Shown in pieces: positions 36,060 through 43,040 of a DNA stretch of 43,040 nt. How positions within the stretch are numbered: the first letter of the stretch is position 1; the number at the start of each line of letters is the position of its first letter. Source of the DNA: Clostridium sp. UBA4548 (GTDB lineage Bacteria > Bacillota > Clostridia > Clostridiales > Clostridiaceae). The DNA lies in assembly GCF_002387895.1 (NCBI RefSeq), contig NZ_DGLI01000017.1, forward strand, positions 1-43,040. Direction: 5' to 3'. A model generated the notes under the pieces. That model was not told where the DNA came from and made no database searches. It worked only from the letters and a program-made list of their open reading frames with translations. Made by a program: the position numbers and the translations under genes.

Positions 36060-37016
36060 ATGATAAAACCTATAATTGTGGCTAGTAAATGTTTAGGATT
36101 TCACCCTTGTAGATATAATGGGGGAATGCAAAATGATGAGTTTATAAAAAAGTTAAATAAATATGTGGATTTTATTACTGTGTGTCCTGAAGTTGAGATA
36201 GGACTTACAACACCTAGAGATCCTATTAGAATTGTTCAAAGTAAAGAGAAGGTATCTTTACTTCAACCTAAAACTGGATTAGATGTATCTAAGGCTATGT
36301 ATGAATTCTCCACAGAATTTTTGACTTCACTAGGAGAGGTGGATGGATTTATTCTTAAAAGCAGGTCGCCTTCCTGTGGAATAAAAGATGTTAAGATTTA
36401 CCCCAGCAGTGAAAAAGGCGGAGGATCATCTAAAGGAAAGGGTTTTTTCGCTGCGGCAGCACAGGAAAAATTTCCACATATCGCAATTGAAGATGAGGGA
36501 AGACTTAGGGATTTTAAGATAAGAGAGCACTTTTTAACTAAAATATTTATTCTATCTGAACTTAGAGACCTTAGAACAAGAATGTCAATTAGTGAGTTAA
36601 TTGATTTTCATAGCAAAAACAAACTACTATTTATGGCTTATAGTCAAAAGCATTTGAAGCTATTGGGTAGTATTCTTGGAAATAATGAAAGAAGACCTGA
36701 GAAGGAAGTGTACTCTTTGTATATGGATGCAATCAATGGATTGCTAGCAAGAGCTCCAAGGTATACCTCAAACATCAATGTACTCATGAAAGCTATGGGA
36801 TATTTCAGTGATAAGCTTACTCATAATGAAAAAATGTTTATATTAGATACTATTGAAAAATATAGAACGGGAAATGTTCCTTTTAGTGTGCCATTATACG
36901 TAATTAAATCTCATATGGTAAGATTTAATGAAGAGAAACTCTTGAATCAAAGCTTTTTCATGCCTTATCCTGAAGATTTAATTGAAATGAGAGATTCTGG
37001 AAAGGTAGTTCATTAG
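36060..37016 (+). CDS. DUF523-DUF1722 protein (TudS/YbgA-like)
   Basis: 318 residues. The N-terminal DUF523 part has cysteines C11, C17, C42 and C106 (SKCLGFHPC, TVCPE, SPSCG), matching the Fe-S cysteines of the thiouracil desulfidase TudS; from about 185 the DUF1722 (YbgA) part contains FHSKNKLLFMAYSQKH and HNEKMFILDTIEKYR. ATG at 36060 follows AGAGAGG; the upstream frame start has no site. The fusion is frequent in bacteria; a role in sulfur removal or thionucleobase handling is inferred. Confidence 0.85.
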   Translation: MIKPIIVASKCLGFHPCRYNGGMQNDEFIKKLNKYVDFITVCPEVEIGLTTPRDPIRIVQSKEKVSLLQPKTGLDVSKAMYEFSTEFLTSLGEVDGFILKSRSPSCGIKDVKIYPSSEKGGGSSKGKGFFAAAAQEKFPHIAIEDEGRLRDFKIREHFLTKIFILSELRDLRTRMSISELIDFHSKNKLLFMAYSQKHLKLLGSILGNNERRPEKEVYSLYMDAINGLLARAPRYTSNINVLMKAMGYFSDKLTHNEKMFILDTIEKYRTGNVPFSVPLYVIKSHMVRFNEEKLLNQSFFMPYPEDLIEMRDSGKVVH

Positions 37017-37158
37017 AAGCTAAGTTTCAAACATCAAAAACTAAATGTTAACAAATTGTTAAATGGGATATATTGGAAAGAAAAATAATACCTCCTCTTG
37101 AATAAGATATTAAGGATTTATATCTTATATAAAATCCATTTATTTAGGGGGCGTTATT

Positions 37159-37404
37159 ATGAACAAAATTTATTATTGTGTAGATTGCAAAAGAATAGGA
37201 AGTAACAGTGAAAAATGTTCTTATTGCAATGGAAGCTATTTAAAAGAAATAGTTCAAGGTTCTCCGGTTAATGTTATTGGCACTAAACAAAAGGGTAAAG
37301 TTTTAAAAGTTGAACAGGATAGGGTGAAACTTATCGTTATTGATGAAGCCAAAAATAAACTAATTAAAGAATATAAAATCGAGCAGTTAAAAAAGGTTTT
37401 ATAG
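37159..37404 (+). CDS. small zinc-ribbon protein, 81 aa
   Basis: Two CxxC pairs (C8, C11, C20, C23 in YYCVDC and KCSYC) make a zinc ribbon, followed by a strand-rich second part (SPVNVIGTKQKGKVLKVEQDRVKLIVID) that looks like a small barrel. AGGGGG lies before the ATG. No specific family name; it could bind nucleic acid or a protein. It ends before a strong convergent terminator. Confidence 0.78.
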   Translation: MNKIYYCVDCKRIGSNSEKCSYCNGSYLKEIVQGSPVNVIGTKQKGKVLKVEQDRVKLIVIDEAKNKLIKEYKIEQLKKVL

Positions 37405-37422
37405 GAGAAAATAACGCCAGAA

Positions 37423-37490
37423 TAAAAAAGAGCACTTTTATTTAAAATGTCCTTTATAGGAAGATTTTAAAATAAAAGTGCTCATAAATT
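37423..37490. terminator. long bidirectional terminator
   Basis: GAGCACTTTTATTTAAAAT (37430-37448) pairs with 37464-37483 (one bulge) with a nested TCC/GGA hairpin in the loop. On the minus strand a run of six T follows, so it ends the TauE/SafE gene best. Confidence 0.88.
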
Positions 37491-37498
37491 TTATAATA

Positions 37499-38248
37499 TT
37501 AAAATATACTCAATAACATTTTTAAAGCTACTGCTAGAGACATAGTTACAAAAATCGGTTTAATAATTTTTGCACCTTTTTTTATAGCAAGTTTTGTACC
37601 AGCTCTAGCTCCAATTACCATAAATACTGCTACCATTGCTCCAATTTTGTAATTAATAGATGCACTGAAGGCGAAGGTAACAAGAGCAGTTACGTTACTT
37701 ACAAAATTTAAAAATCTTGCATTAGCAGAGGCGTTTAAAAAGTTGAAACCAAAAATGTTAATCATTCCAAATACTAAGAAAGAGCCAGTACCTGGACCAA
37801 AGAATCCATCATAAAAACCTAAGGAAAAGGCAAGTAGTATTCCAAGGGTAATATTTTTCTTATTAAGTCCTGTAAAGTTATCCTCTTGTCCTATAGACTT
37901 TGAAAACAGAGTGTATACTCCAATACAAAGCACTAAAACTAAAACTAAAGGTTGCAAGAATTTTTGATCTATAAGTAATACTGTTTTAACTCCAAGAATA
38001 GAACCAACAAAAGTAAAAGGAATCAATATTTTTAGCAATTTAAAGTTACATAATCCTGATTTTGCAAACTTTAAAGAACTAGTAAAGGAACCTGTAGTTG
38101 CAGCAAATTTATTAGTTCCCAGCACTACGTGAGCACTTAAGCCTGCAATCATAAAGGCAGGAACACTAATTAGTCCTCCACCTCCAGCAATAGAGTCTAT
38201 AAAAGAAGCTAAAAAACCAGCTATGCATAGAAAAACCATATTAAACAT
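37499..38248 (-). CDS. TauE/SafE sulfite/organic-anion exporter-family protein
   Basis: 249 residues, seven to eight helices. FIDSIAGGGGLISVPAF and LGTNKFAATTGSF in the first half and FYDGFFGPGTGSFLV, ANARFLNFVSN in the second are the repeated family motifs. Members move sulfite, sulfoacetate or other anions; the substrate here is unknown. ATG at 38248 is chosen behind AAGGAGTG; the longer frame would add 12 residues across that site. It stands alone. Confidence 0.9.
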   Translation of the reverse strand: MFNMVFLCIAGFLASFIDSIAGGGGLISVPAFMIAGLSAHVVLGTNKFAATTGSFTSSLKFAKSGLCNFKLLKILIPFTFVGSILGVKTVLLIDQKFLQPLVLVLVLCIGVYTLFSKSIGQEDNFTGLNKKNITLGILLAFSLGFYDGFFGPGTGSFLVFGMINIFGFNFLNASANARFLNFVSNVTALVTFAFSASINYKIGAMVAVFMVIGARAGTKLAIKKGAKIIKPIFVTMSLAVALKMLLSIF

Positions 38249-38804
38249 TTTCGTAACACTCCTTAATTTTACATGATTAAGCATAATAAAACACGTTGTC
38301 CACTTATATTATATATGAAATTTTTAGTATTAGAAGTATTAAATTAAAAAATTTAGTATATTAAATTTTTATCAAAGAATTAACGAGGATTTTCATATAA
38401 CAATAGGATAAACAACTGAAAGTTACACTTAGATTCATAAATAGAAATTGCTTAGCTGAAATTTTTTTAAAATTAACCGGGGAAAAATTAAATTACTAGG
38501 CTTCTACACGCTTAAAATAAGAGCTTATTAATATATAATACTCAAATTTCAATAAAACAATAGAAAATCCCTTTATTTTTACAAAAATCACATATATACT
38601 ATATAATGTTGGAAAAATAATAAATAGAAAATTATAATCACATATTTATGGCTCATTAATAAATGTATATTTTTATAATTATACTTAGGCTAAAATATAA
38701 ATTGCAAATATGCAAAATTTACTGTACTTGTACAACGCTTAGGGTAAAACAATAAAATCTTCAATAAGAGTCAATTAAAATAATAAATACATAGGAGAGA
38801 TAGC
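38249..38804. other. 556-nt AT-rich intergenic region
   Basis: Between divergent genes. No credible coding frame. Only small motifs stand out: direct repeats TGCAAATATGCAAAA near 38703 and a TGTAC-TT-GTACA dyad (38723-38734), 70 nt before the methyltransferase start. The stretch 38280-38400 holds many T-rich runs, likely part of the TauE promoter area. Confidence 0.45.
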
Positions 38805-40157
38805 GTGAGAAAGAGAAAAGAATATGAATTTAATATAGAAGGAACAGAGTTTCCAGGTAAAGGTATAGCATACTATGAAGGTGAAAAGGTAGCTATTAAA
38901 GGCACCCTACCAGGACAAAAGGTTAGAGCAAGAGTTTCTAAGAAAAATAGCAATGGAATAGAAGCAAAGCTTACTGAGGTTTTAGAAGATATAGATTATA
39001 AAGTAGAACCAAAATGCGTAAACTTTGGTATGTGTGGTGGTTGCAGTCATGGACACTTATCTTTAGAAAAACAGTTAGAGTTTAAAGAGCAACAGGTTCT
39101 AGATTTATTAAAAGAAAAAAATATAAATGACTTTGAATTCTTAGGAATTGAAAGCAGCCCATTGGATTATGAATACAGAAATAAAATGGAGTTCACCTTT
39201 GGGGACTTTGAAAAAGGGGGAGAATTATCTCTTGGAATGCATGCAAAGAATAAAAGCTTTGCTATAGTTACTGTAGACAAGTGCCAAATCGTTGATGAGG
39301 ATTTCAGAGCTATATTAAGCAACACCTTAGAGCATTTTAAAGAGGAACAACTTCCCTACTATAAAATAATGAAGCATGAAGGATTTCTAAGAAATTTAGT
39401 AATCAGAAAAGCTAGCAATACTGGAGAAGTACTAGTTAATATAGTAACAACTTCTCAAATTCAATATGATTTTACTAACTTTACTAATAAATTATTAGAA
39501 CTAAACCTTAAGGGGAAAATCACAGGAATTATACATACAGTTAATGATTCACTATCTGATGTGGTTCAAGCAGATAAAGTCAATATACTTTATGGAAGAG
39601 AATACATAATCGAAAATCTTCTAGGCCTTAACTTTAAAATAAATCCTTTTGCATTTTTCCAAACAAACACAAAAGGTGCAGAAGCTCTTTACTCAATGGT
39701 TCGAGACTTTATGGGAGATTCTGAAGCTAAGGTAGTATTTGATCTATACTGTGGAACAGGAACTATAGGACAAATAGTAGCTCCAAAGGCTAAAAAAGTT
39801 TTAGGCATAGAACTAATTGAAGAAGCAGTAGAGGCAGCAAAAGAAAATGCAAAACTAAACAACTTAAATAACTGTGAATTTATTGCAGGAGATGTAGCTC
39901 AAGTTATTAAGGATGTAAAAATTAAACCAGATATAATAATCTTAGACCCTCCAAGACCAGGAGTTCATCCAGTAGCACTAGATTATGTAATAAAATTTAA
40001 TGCTCCAGAAATAATTTATGTATCCTGCAACCCTAAATCTCTAGCTGTAGACTTAGCTGTTTTAGTAGCTCATGGATATAAAGTTGAAAAAGTTAAATTG
40101 ATGGATATGTTCCCGCATACGCCGCACGTTGAAACAGTAGTAAGACTAAGTAAGTAA
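38805..40157 (+). CDS. 23S rRNA (uracil-5-)-methyltransferase, RlmD/RlmCD type
   Basis: 450 residues. N-terminal TRAM-like domain (about 1-60), the Fe-S cysteines of this family in C-x5-C-x2-C (CVNFGMCGGC) and DKCQI, an SAM-binding Rossmann domain (VFDLYCGTGTIGQ), DPPRPG and the catalytic SCNP near 408, all of the RumA/TrmA family. It begins with GTG behind AGGAGAG. A terminator lies 210 nt downstream. Which uridine (1939 or 747) it modifies cannot be seen. Confidence 0.93.
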   Translation: MRKRKEYEFNIEGTEFPGKGIAYYEGEKVAIKGTLPGQKVRARVSKKNSNGIEAKLTEVLEDIDYKVEPKCVNFGMCGGCSHGHLSLEKQLEFKEQQVLDLLKEKNINDFEFLGIESSPLDYEYRNKMEFTFGDFEKGGELSLGMHAKNKSFAIVTVDKCQIVDEDFRAILSNTLEHFKEEQLPYYKIMKHEGFLRNLVIRKASNTGEVLVNIVTTSQIQYDFTNFTNKLLELNLKGKITGIIHTVNDSLSDVVQADKVNILYGREYIIENLLGLNFKINPFAFFQTNTKGAEALYSMVRDFMGDSEAKVVFDLYCGTGTIGQIVAPKAKKVLGIELIEEAVEAAKENAKLNNLNNCEFIAGDVAQVIKDVKIKPDIIILDPPRPGVHPVALDYVIKFNAPEIIYVSCNPKSLAVDLAVLVAHGYKVEKVKLMDMFPHTPHVETVVRLSK

Positions 40158-40762
40158 AGTCAATGGTTTCAAGGTGTTGGTTACAGAGTAAAATGATGAG
40201 TTTCCGACATTCTTCCGACATTGAAATTATTATGTCGGAAGGTTGGAAGAAATGATTTTTTCAAATATACTGACAGTTTCATGAGACAGTGTTTAGGCTA
40301 GAGAAGAAATAGGCTGATATCAAAGTGTTTAAGGTTTTTAAGTGAATATTGAAGTGTGTTTTATGTTCCCTCAGACTACGGTTTGGGGGAGTTTTTGCTT
40401 TAGGGGGTCTAACTTTTACGCAAAATCAAGGATATTTGCGTTAGGGTTTAGGTATTGAATATTTGTTTTTTATATTTTAAGCGACCTTGGCTTCTATGGA
40501 AACTATCAGATAAAGTATATCATTAGATCTTTTGATTATATTAATTATTTACAATGTATAATAGCGACAATAACATTTTATATTATAAGGGTAAAGTGTT
40601 CCTTATATATTAATCTAGAGGAGGGTTTTCTAAAAATTCTCCAAATATATTGTAGCAACTCGTTATTAAATATATAATCATGGGAGATAAAGTTTTGAAG
40701 ATATAAAATAAATAAAAATTTTATAAAGTATAGATAAATTAATATAAGTAGAGGGGAGCATT
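40158..40762. other. 605-nt intergenic region with repeated hairpins
   Basis: Holds a three-fold motif TTCCGACAT (40202-40210, 40213-40221, and inverted at 40232-40240; the last two form a 10-bp stem), a strong terminator (40368-40396) and a second hairpin ACGCAAA / TTTGCGT (40418-40441). The 40201-40440 part is clearly richer in G+C than the rest. No frame looks coding; the final 250 nt are AT-rich and hold the next promoter. Confidence 0.6.
40368..40396 (+). terminator. terminator with UACG tetraloop
   Basis: CCCTCAGAC-TACG-GTTTGGGGG: nine pairs (G-U included) closed by a C-G pair on a stable UNCG loop, followed by AGTTTTTG. It is the first strong stop after the methyltransferase gene. Confidence 0.85.
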
Positions 40763-41833
40763 ATGGGAATATTAAAGTTTAAACTTTTTAAAATAATTTT
40801 GATAATTATTTTGATACCTGCAATTTTATTCGGTGTATATTTACTTATGATGGTTATTACAGATTATCGACCAGAACAAGCAGTTAAATTAGAGGTAGAC
40901 AATAATAAAAAGGAAATAATAAAAAAGGATAATCCCTTTTCTATAGTTACATTTAATATAGGATATGGAGGAATGGATAAAGAACAAGACTTTTTCATGG
41001 ATGGGGGAGTAGGTTCTAGATCTAAGAGCAAGGAAAAGACTACAGAAAACATAACTAAGATGTCTGAATTCTTAAAGTCAAAGAATGCTGATTTTATTAT
41101 ACTTCAAGAAGTTGATAAGAAATCAACACGAAGCTTTAAGATTAATGAAATTGATTTTATGAAGAATAATTTGAAAGACTATGCTTCAACCTTTGCGCTG
41201 AATTACAAGGTGCTTTGGGTTCCAATACCAATTTCAAAGCCACATGGAAGTGTGCAAGGTGGGTTACTAACAATGTCTAAATATAATATTGAATCTTCAA
41301 CCAGGTATAGTCTTCCTGGAACAGAAAGTTTTTTTAGACAATTAGCTGACCTAGATAGGTGTATTCAGGAAAATCGAATCCCAGTAGAGGGAGGAAAAGA
41401 ACTTATTCTAGTAAATGCACATCTTTCTGCCTATGATAAGGGTGGAGTTATAAGAAAGCAGCAACTTGGATTTTTAAAGGAATATATTCAAAAAGAATTT
41501 GAAAAAGGTAATTATGTTGTAGTGGGAGGAGATTGGAATCACGTAATACCAGGCACAGATCCATTAATGTTTAATACAGAACAACAGTTTCCTCAGTGGC
41601 TAAAAACTATTCCGGAAGATTTTACTCCAGAGGGATATAAATGGGCTGCCGATAAAACAATTCCATCAAATAGAACAGTTGATATTCCCTATAAAGAAGG
41701 AGTTAATTTTCTTAGCGTTATAGATGGGTTTCTTATTTCGCCAAATGTAGAAGTAATTGATACAAAAGGAATAAATCTAGAGTTTAATAATTCAGATCAT
41801 AATCCTGTTTATACTGAGTTAAAATTGAAGTAA
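40763..41833 (+). CDS. endonuclease/exonuclease/phosphatase-family membrane-anchored protein
   Basis: 356 residues with an N-terminal helix (9-32, LFKIILIIILIPAILFGVYL) that anchors or exports the rest. EEP motifs in order: FNIGYGG, ILQEVD (metal glutamate), NAHLSAYD, VVGGDWNH and SDHNPV with the catalytic His. Members are phosphodiesterases, phosphatases or sphingomyelinase-like enzymes. The mature domain should be outside the cell. Start ATG follows AGAGGGGAG. No neighbours share a clear operon. Confidence 0.87.
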   Translation: MGILKFKLFKIILIIILIPAILFGVYLLMMVITDYRPEQAVKLEVDNNKKEIIKKDNPFSIVTFNIGYGGMDKEQDFFMDGGVGSRSKSKEKTTENITKMSEFLKSKNADFIILQEVDKKSTRSFKINEIDFMKNNLKDYASTFALNYKVLWVPIPISKPHGSVQGGLLTMSKYNIESSTRYSLPGTESFFRQLADLDRCIQENRIPVEGGKELILVNAHLSAYDKGGVIRKQQLGFLKEYIQKEFEKGNYVVVGGDWNHVIPGTDPLMFNTEQQFPQWLKTIPEDFTPEGYKWAADKTIPSNRTVDIPYKEGVNFLSVIDGFLISPNVEVIDTKGINLEFNNSDHNPVYTELKLK

Positions 41834-42049
41834 TAAATAATTAAACATTTAATATTTTTCAATTATAAAAATGGAAACAAGTGAAAAATTATAAAGACAT
41901 TTAACAGTATATTTCTTGTGAGACTTAATCTAAACCAAAGGGGATAATTATAAGGAGTTAAGATCATAGGAAAAAATACTAGACAATGTGAATTGGGGGA
42001 GACTAAATACTTTTCTGAACATTATTTAGGAAAAAATTAAAAAATATTA

Positions 42050-42080
42050 TTGACTCTTACCTTAGAGGAGCCATTATGAT
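42050..42080 (+). promoter_or_regulatory. MerR-type promoter (19-bp spacer)
   Basis: TTGACT (42050-42055), a 19-nt spacer and TATGAT (42075-42080). The long spacer, with the short dyad CTCT-TACCTT-AGAG inside, is the hallmark of promoters activated by MerR proteins through DNA twisting. The first codon of the MerR gene lies 21 nt downstream, so autoregulation is expected. Confidence 0.75.
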
Positions 42081-42100
42081 TTTAAATGAGGTGAGGAATT

Positions 42101-42847
42101 ATGCTATACATGGTTAAAGAAATTGCAAAACTTACAGGAGTTACAGTGAAGACTCTCCATTATTACCATAAGATAGGACTACTTGAACCTTCCGAAATTA
42201 GTGAAGCAGGTTATCGTCTATATGGAACAGGGGATTTGGAAAGGTTACAACAGATATTGTTCTACCGTGAGCTTGATTTTTCTCTCAAAGATATCAAAAT
42301 AGCACTTGAGAATGAACCGAATCGATTGAATTGTTTATTAGAACAACAAAAACTGCTTAATGCGCGCAGGCAGAGACTGGATTGTTTGTTAAAAACTCTT
42401 GATGAGTCGATTATTCTCACTAAGAAAGGAGTAATTATGGATAAGTTAACTATGTTTCAGGGACTTAACAAAGAAGAATGGAATGAGGCTCTTACTGAGC
42501 AAAATGAATACCTTAAAGATAAATATAATTATGATATGATGAAAGAAAATGATTTTGAAGTCATTGAAATGAATGAAATAGCAGCAGAGGCTCAAAACTT
42601 TATGAAGAGTGTCGCAAAGGCTTTAAAAGATGGGTTGAAAGCAAGTGATGAAAGAGTACAAAAAATGCTTGAACAGCACATTGCATTTCTAAACGAACAC
42701 AGTGTAGAAATAGATGCAAAAGCGCTAGCAATTCAATCAAAATTCTTTTTAGAAGATGATTTTCATAGAAATATGCTTGAAAGCCAACAAACAGGATTAA
42801 GTTATTATCTTTGCTTTGCAACGGAAATGTATGCAAGTGGGAAGTAG
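42101..42847 (+). CDS. MerR-family regulator with TipAS ligand domain
   Basis: 248 residues: winged HTH (1-70, EIAKLTGVTVKTLHYYHKIGLLEP), a dimer helix (about 75-112) and a TipAS-like ligand domain (from about 115). TipA-type regulators bind peptide antibiotics and activate their own gene. An internal start is visible: AAAGGAG at 42425 is followed 5 nt later by an in-frame ATG at 42437 (M113), which would give the ligand domain alone, 136 residues, as Streptomyces tipA does for TipAS. Start at 42101 follows GAGGTGAGG. It has a terminator of its own. Confidence 0.9.
   Translation: MLYMVKEIAKLTGVTVKTLHYYHKIGLLEPSEISEAGYRLYGTGDLERLQQILFYRELDFSLKDIKIALENEPNRLNCLLEQQKLLNARRQRLDCLLKTLDESIILTKKGVIMDKLTMFQGLNKEEWNEALTEQNEYLKDKYNYDMMKENDFEVIEMNEIAAEAQNFMKSVAKALKDGLKASDERVQKMLEQHIAFLNEHSVEIDAKALAIQSKFFLEDDFHRNMLESQQTGLSYYLCFATEMYASGK
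42437..42847 (+). CDS. internal start giving TipAS-only product (predicted)
   Basis: In-frame ATG (M113 of the regulator) behind AAAGGAG with 5-nt spacing, a better ribosome site than many in the window. The product would be the drug-sequestering domain alone. This is a prediction from sequence and from the known TipA system; the boundary sits exactly between the coiled coil and the ligand domain. Confidence 0.55.
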   Translation: MDKLTMFQGLNKEEWNEALTEQNEYLKDKYNYDMMKENDFEVIEMNEIAAEAQNFMKSVAKALKDGLKASDERVQKMLEQHIAFLNEHSVEIDAKALAIQSKFFLEDDFHRNMLESQQTGLSYYLCFATEMYASGK

Positions 42848-42891
42848 CTTCATAAAATTTAACTACAAGTGTTTAAAGTAAATCGAAGAGG

Positions 42892-42928
42892 AGAGGTGAG
42901 TTTAGCTTGCCTCTTTTCTTTTATTTTT
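42892..42928 (+). terminator. terminator after the TipA-like gene
   Basis: AGAGGTGAG / CTTGCCTCT with loop TTTAG (nine pairs, two G-U), followed by TTTCTTTTATTTTT. Beyond it, to 43040, I see no gene start or other feature. Confidence 0.85.
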
Positions 42929-43040
42929 GTGAAGGGGATTAAGGGTGAAGGCATAAGTAATATAAATTGATTATTTTTATTTATAGATTTTATTAGAAAG
43001 CCGTATTTTAAATATTTTCGGAGTGTGTAAATAAGTCTGT

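Noticed and set aside
1..43040. CRISPR arrays, insertion sequences, prophage, tRNA genes
   Set aside because: No regularly spaced repeats, transposase or integrase frames, or tRNA cloverleafs seen when reading both strands; a dedicated search would be needed to exclude tRNAs fully.

Overview
The window is chromosomal DNA of a very AT-rich, low-GC Gram-positive anaerobe, most likely a Clostridium in the broad sense. This rests on the strong purine-rich ribosome binding sites (AGGAGG/GGGGAG types), many U-tailed hairpin terminators, clostridial-type 5S and 23S rRNA sequence, ferredoxin-type and rubrerythrin-type proteins and amino-acid fermentation genes. No species can be named from the sequence alone. 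I see no phage, insertion sequence, CRISPR array or tRNA; the region reads as ordinary chromosome with short operons.

Layout. 1-440: end of an rRNA operon (last bases of 23S, a spacer with an 86-nt element in two copies, 5S). 738-9716: an amino-acid/ureido catabolic block, with an unassigned PLP enzyme on the minus strand divergent from diaminopropionate ammonia-lyase (ygeX/dpaL), then ygeY-type hydrolase, ygeW-type knotted carbamoyltransferase, a sigma-54 activator with ACT and PAS domains, and methionine gamma-lyase behind a textbook -24/-12 promoter. 9822-14695: 3-methyladenine glycosylase, a DUF805 membrane protein, a NatAB-type ABC exporter and a MATE pump. 14801-16255: a rubrerythrin-like protein with unusual metal-site residues, divergent from an ArsR repressor, and an unknown gene. 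16862-21978: an SsnA/8-oxoguanine-deaminase-like amidohydrolase, a 50-residue protein, a small FUSC-type membrane protein, a secreted DUF3298 protein, an SRPBCC protein and an unknown membrane protein. 22291-26170: an NhaC-family antiporter and a GH25 muramidase with an extraordinary acidic then Lys/His/Cys-rich tail. 26303-33043: ferredoxin-type aldo/keto reductase, oligoendopeptidase F, a DUF4139 protein, and an operon of glycerophosphodiesterase plus MFS transporter. 33388-43040: unknown proteins, a nitroreductase, a Nim-type flavin protein, a DUF523-DUF1722 protein, a zinc-ribbon protein, a TauE/SafE transporter, an RlmD-type rRNA methyltransferase, an EEP-family hydrolase and a TipA-type MerR regulator.

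How genes may work together. YgeY, YgeW and YgeX fit a route that strips carbamoyl groups from a ureido derivative and cleaves 2,3-diaminopropionate to pyruvate and ammonia, with YgeW saving carbamoyl phosphate; the deaminase at 16862 would feed purines into such a route. This is inference. The ACT/PAS sigma-54 activator most likely controls methionine gamma-lyase next door.

The most interesting signal is an uncoding element of about 90 nt present twice, 82% identical, upstream of ygeY (3711-3800) and of the NhaC antiporter (22291-22380). Both copies fold into the same three-helix hairpin, with a compensatory base-pair change. I do not recognise it as a known riboswitch class; it is a candidate cis-regulatory RNA linking these two genes.
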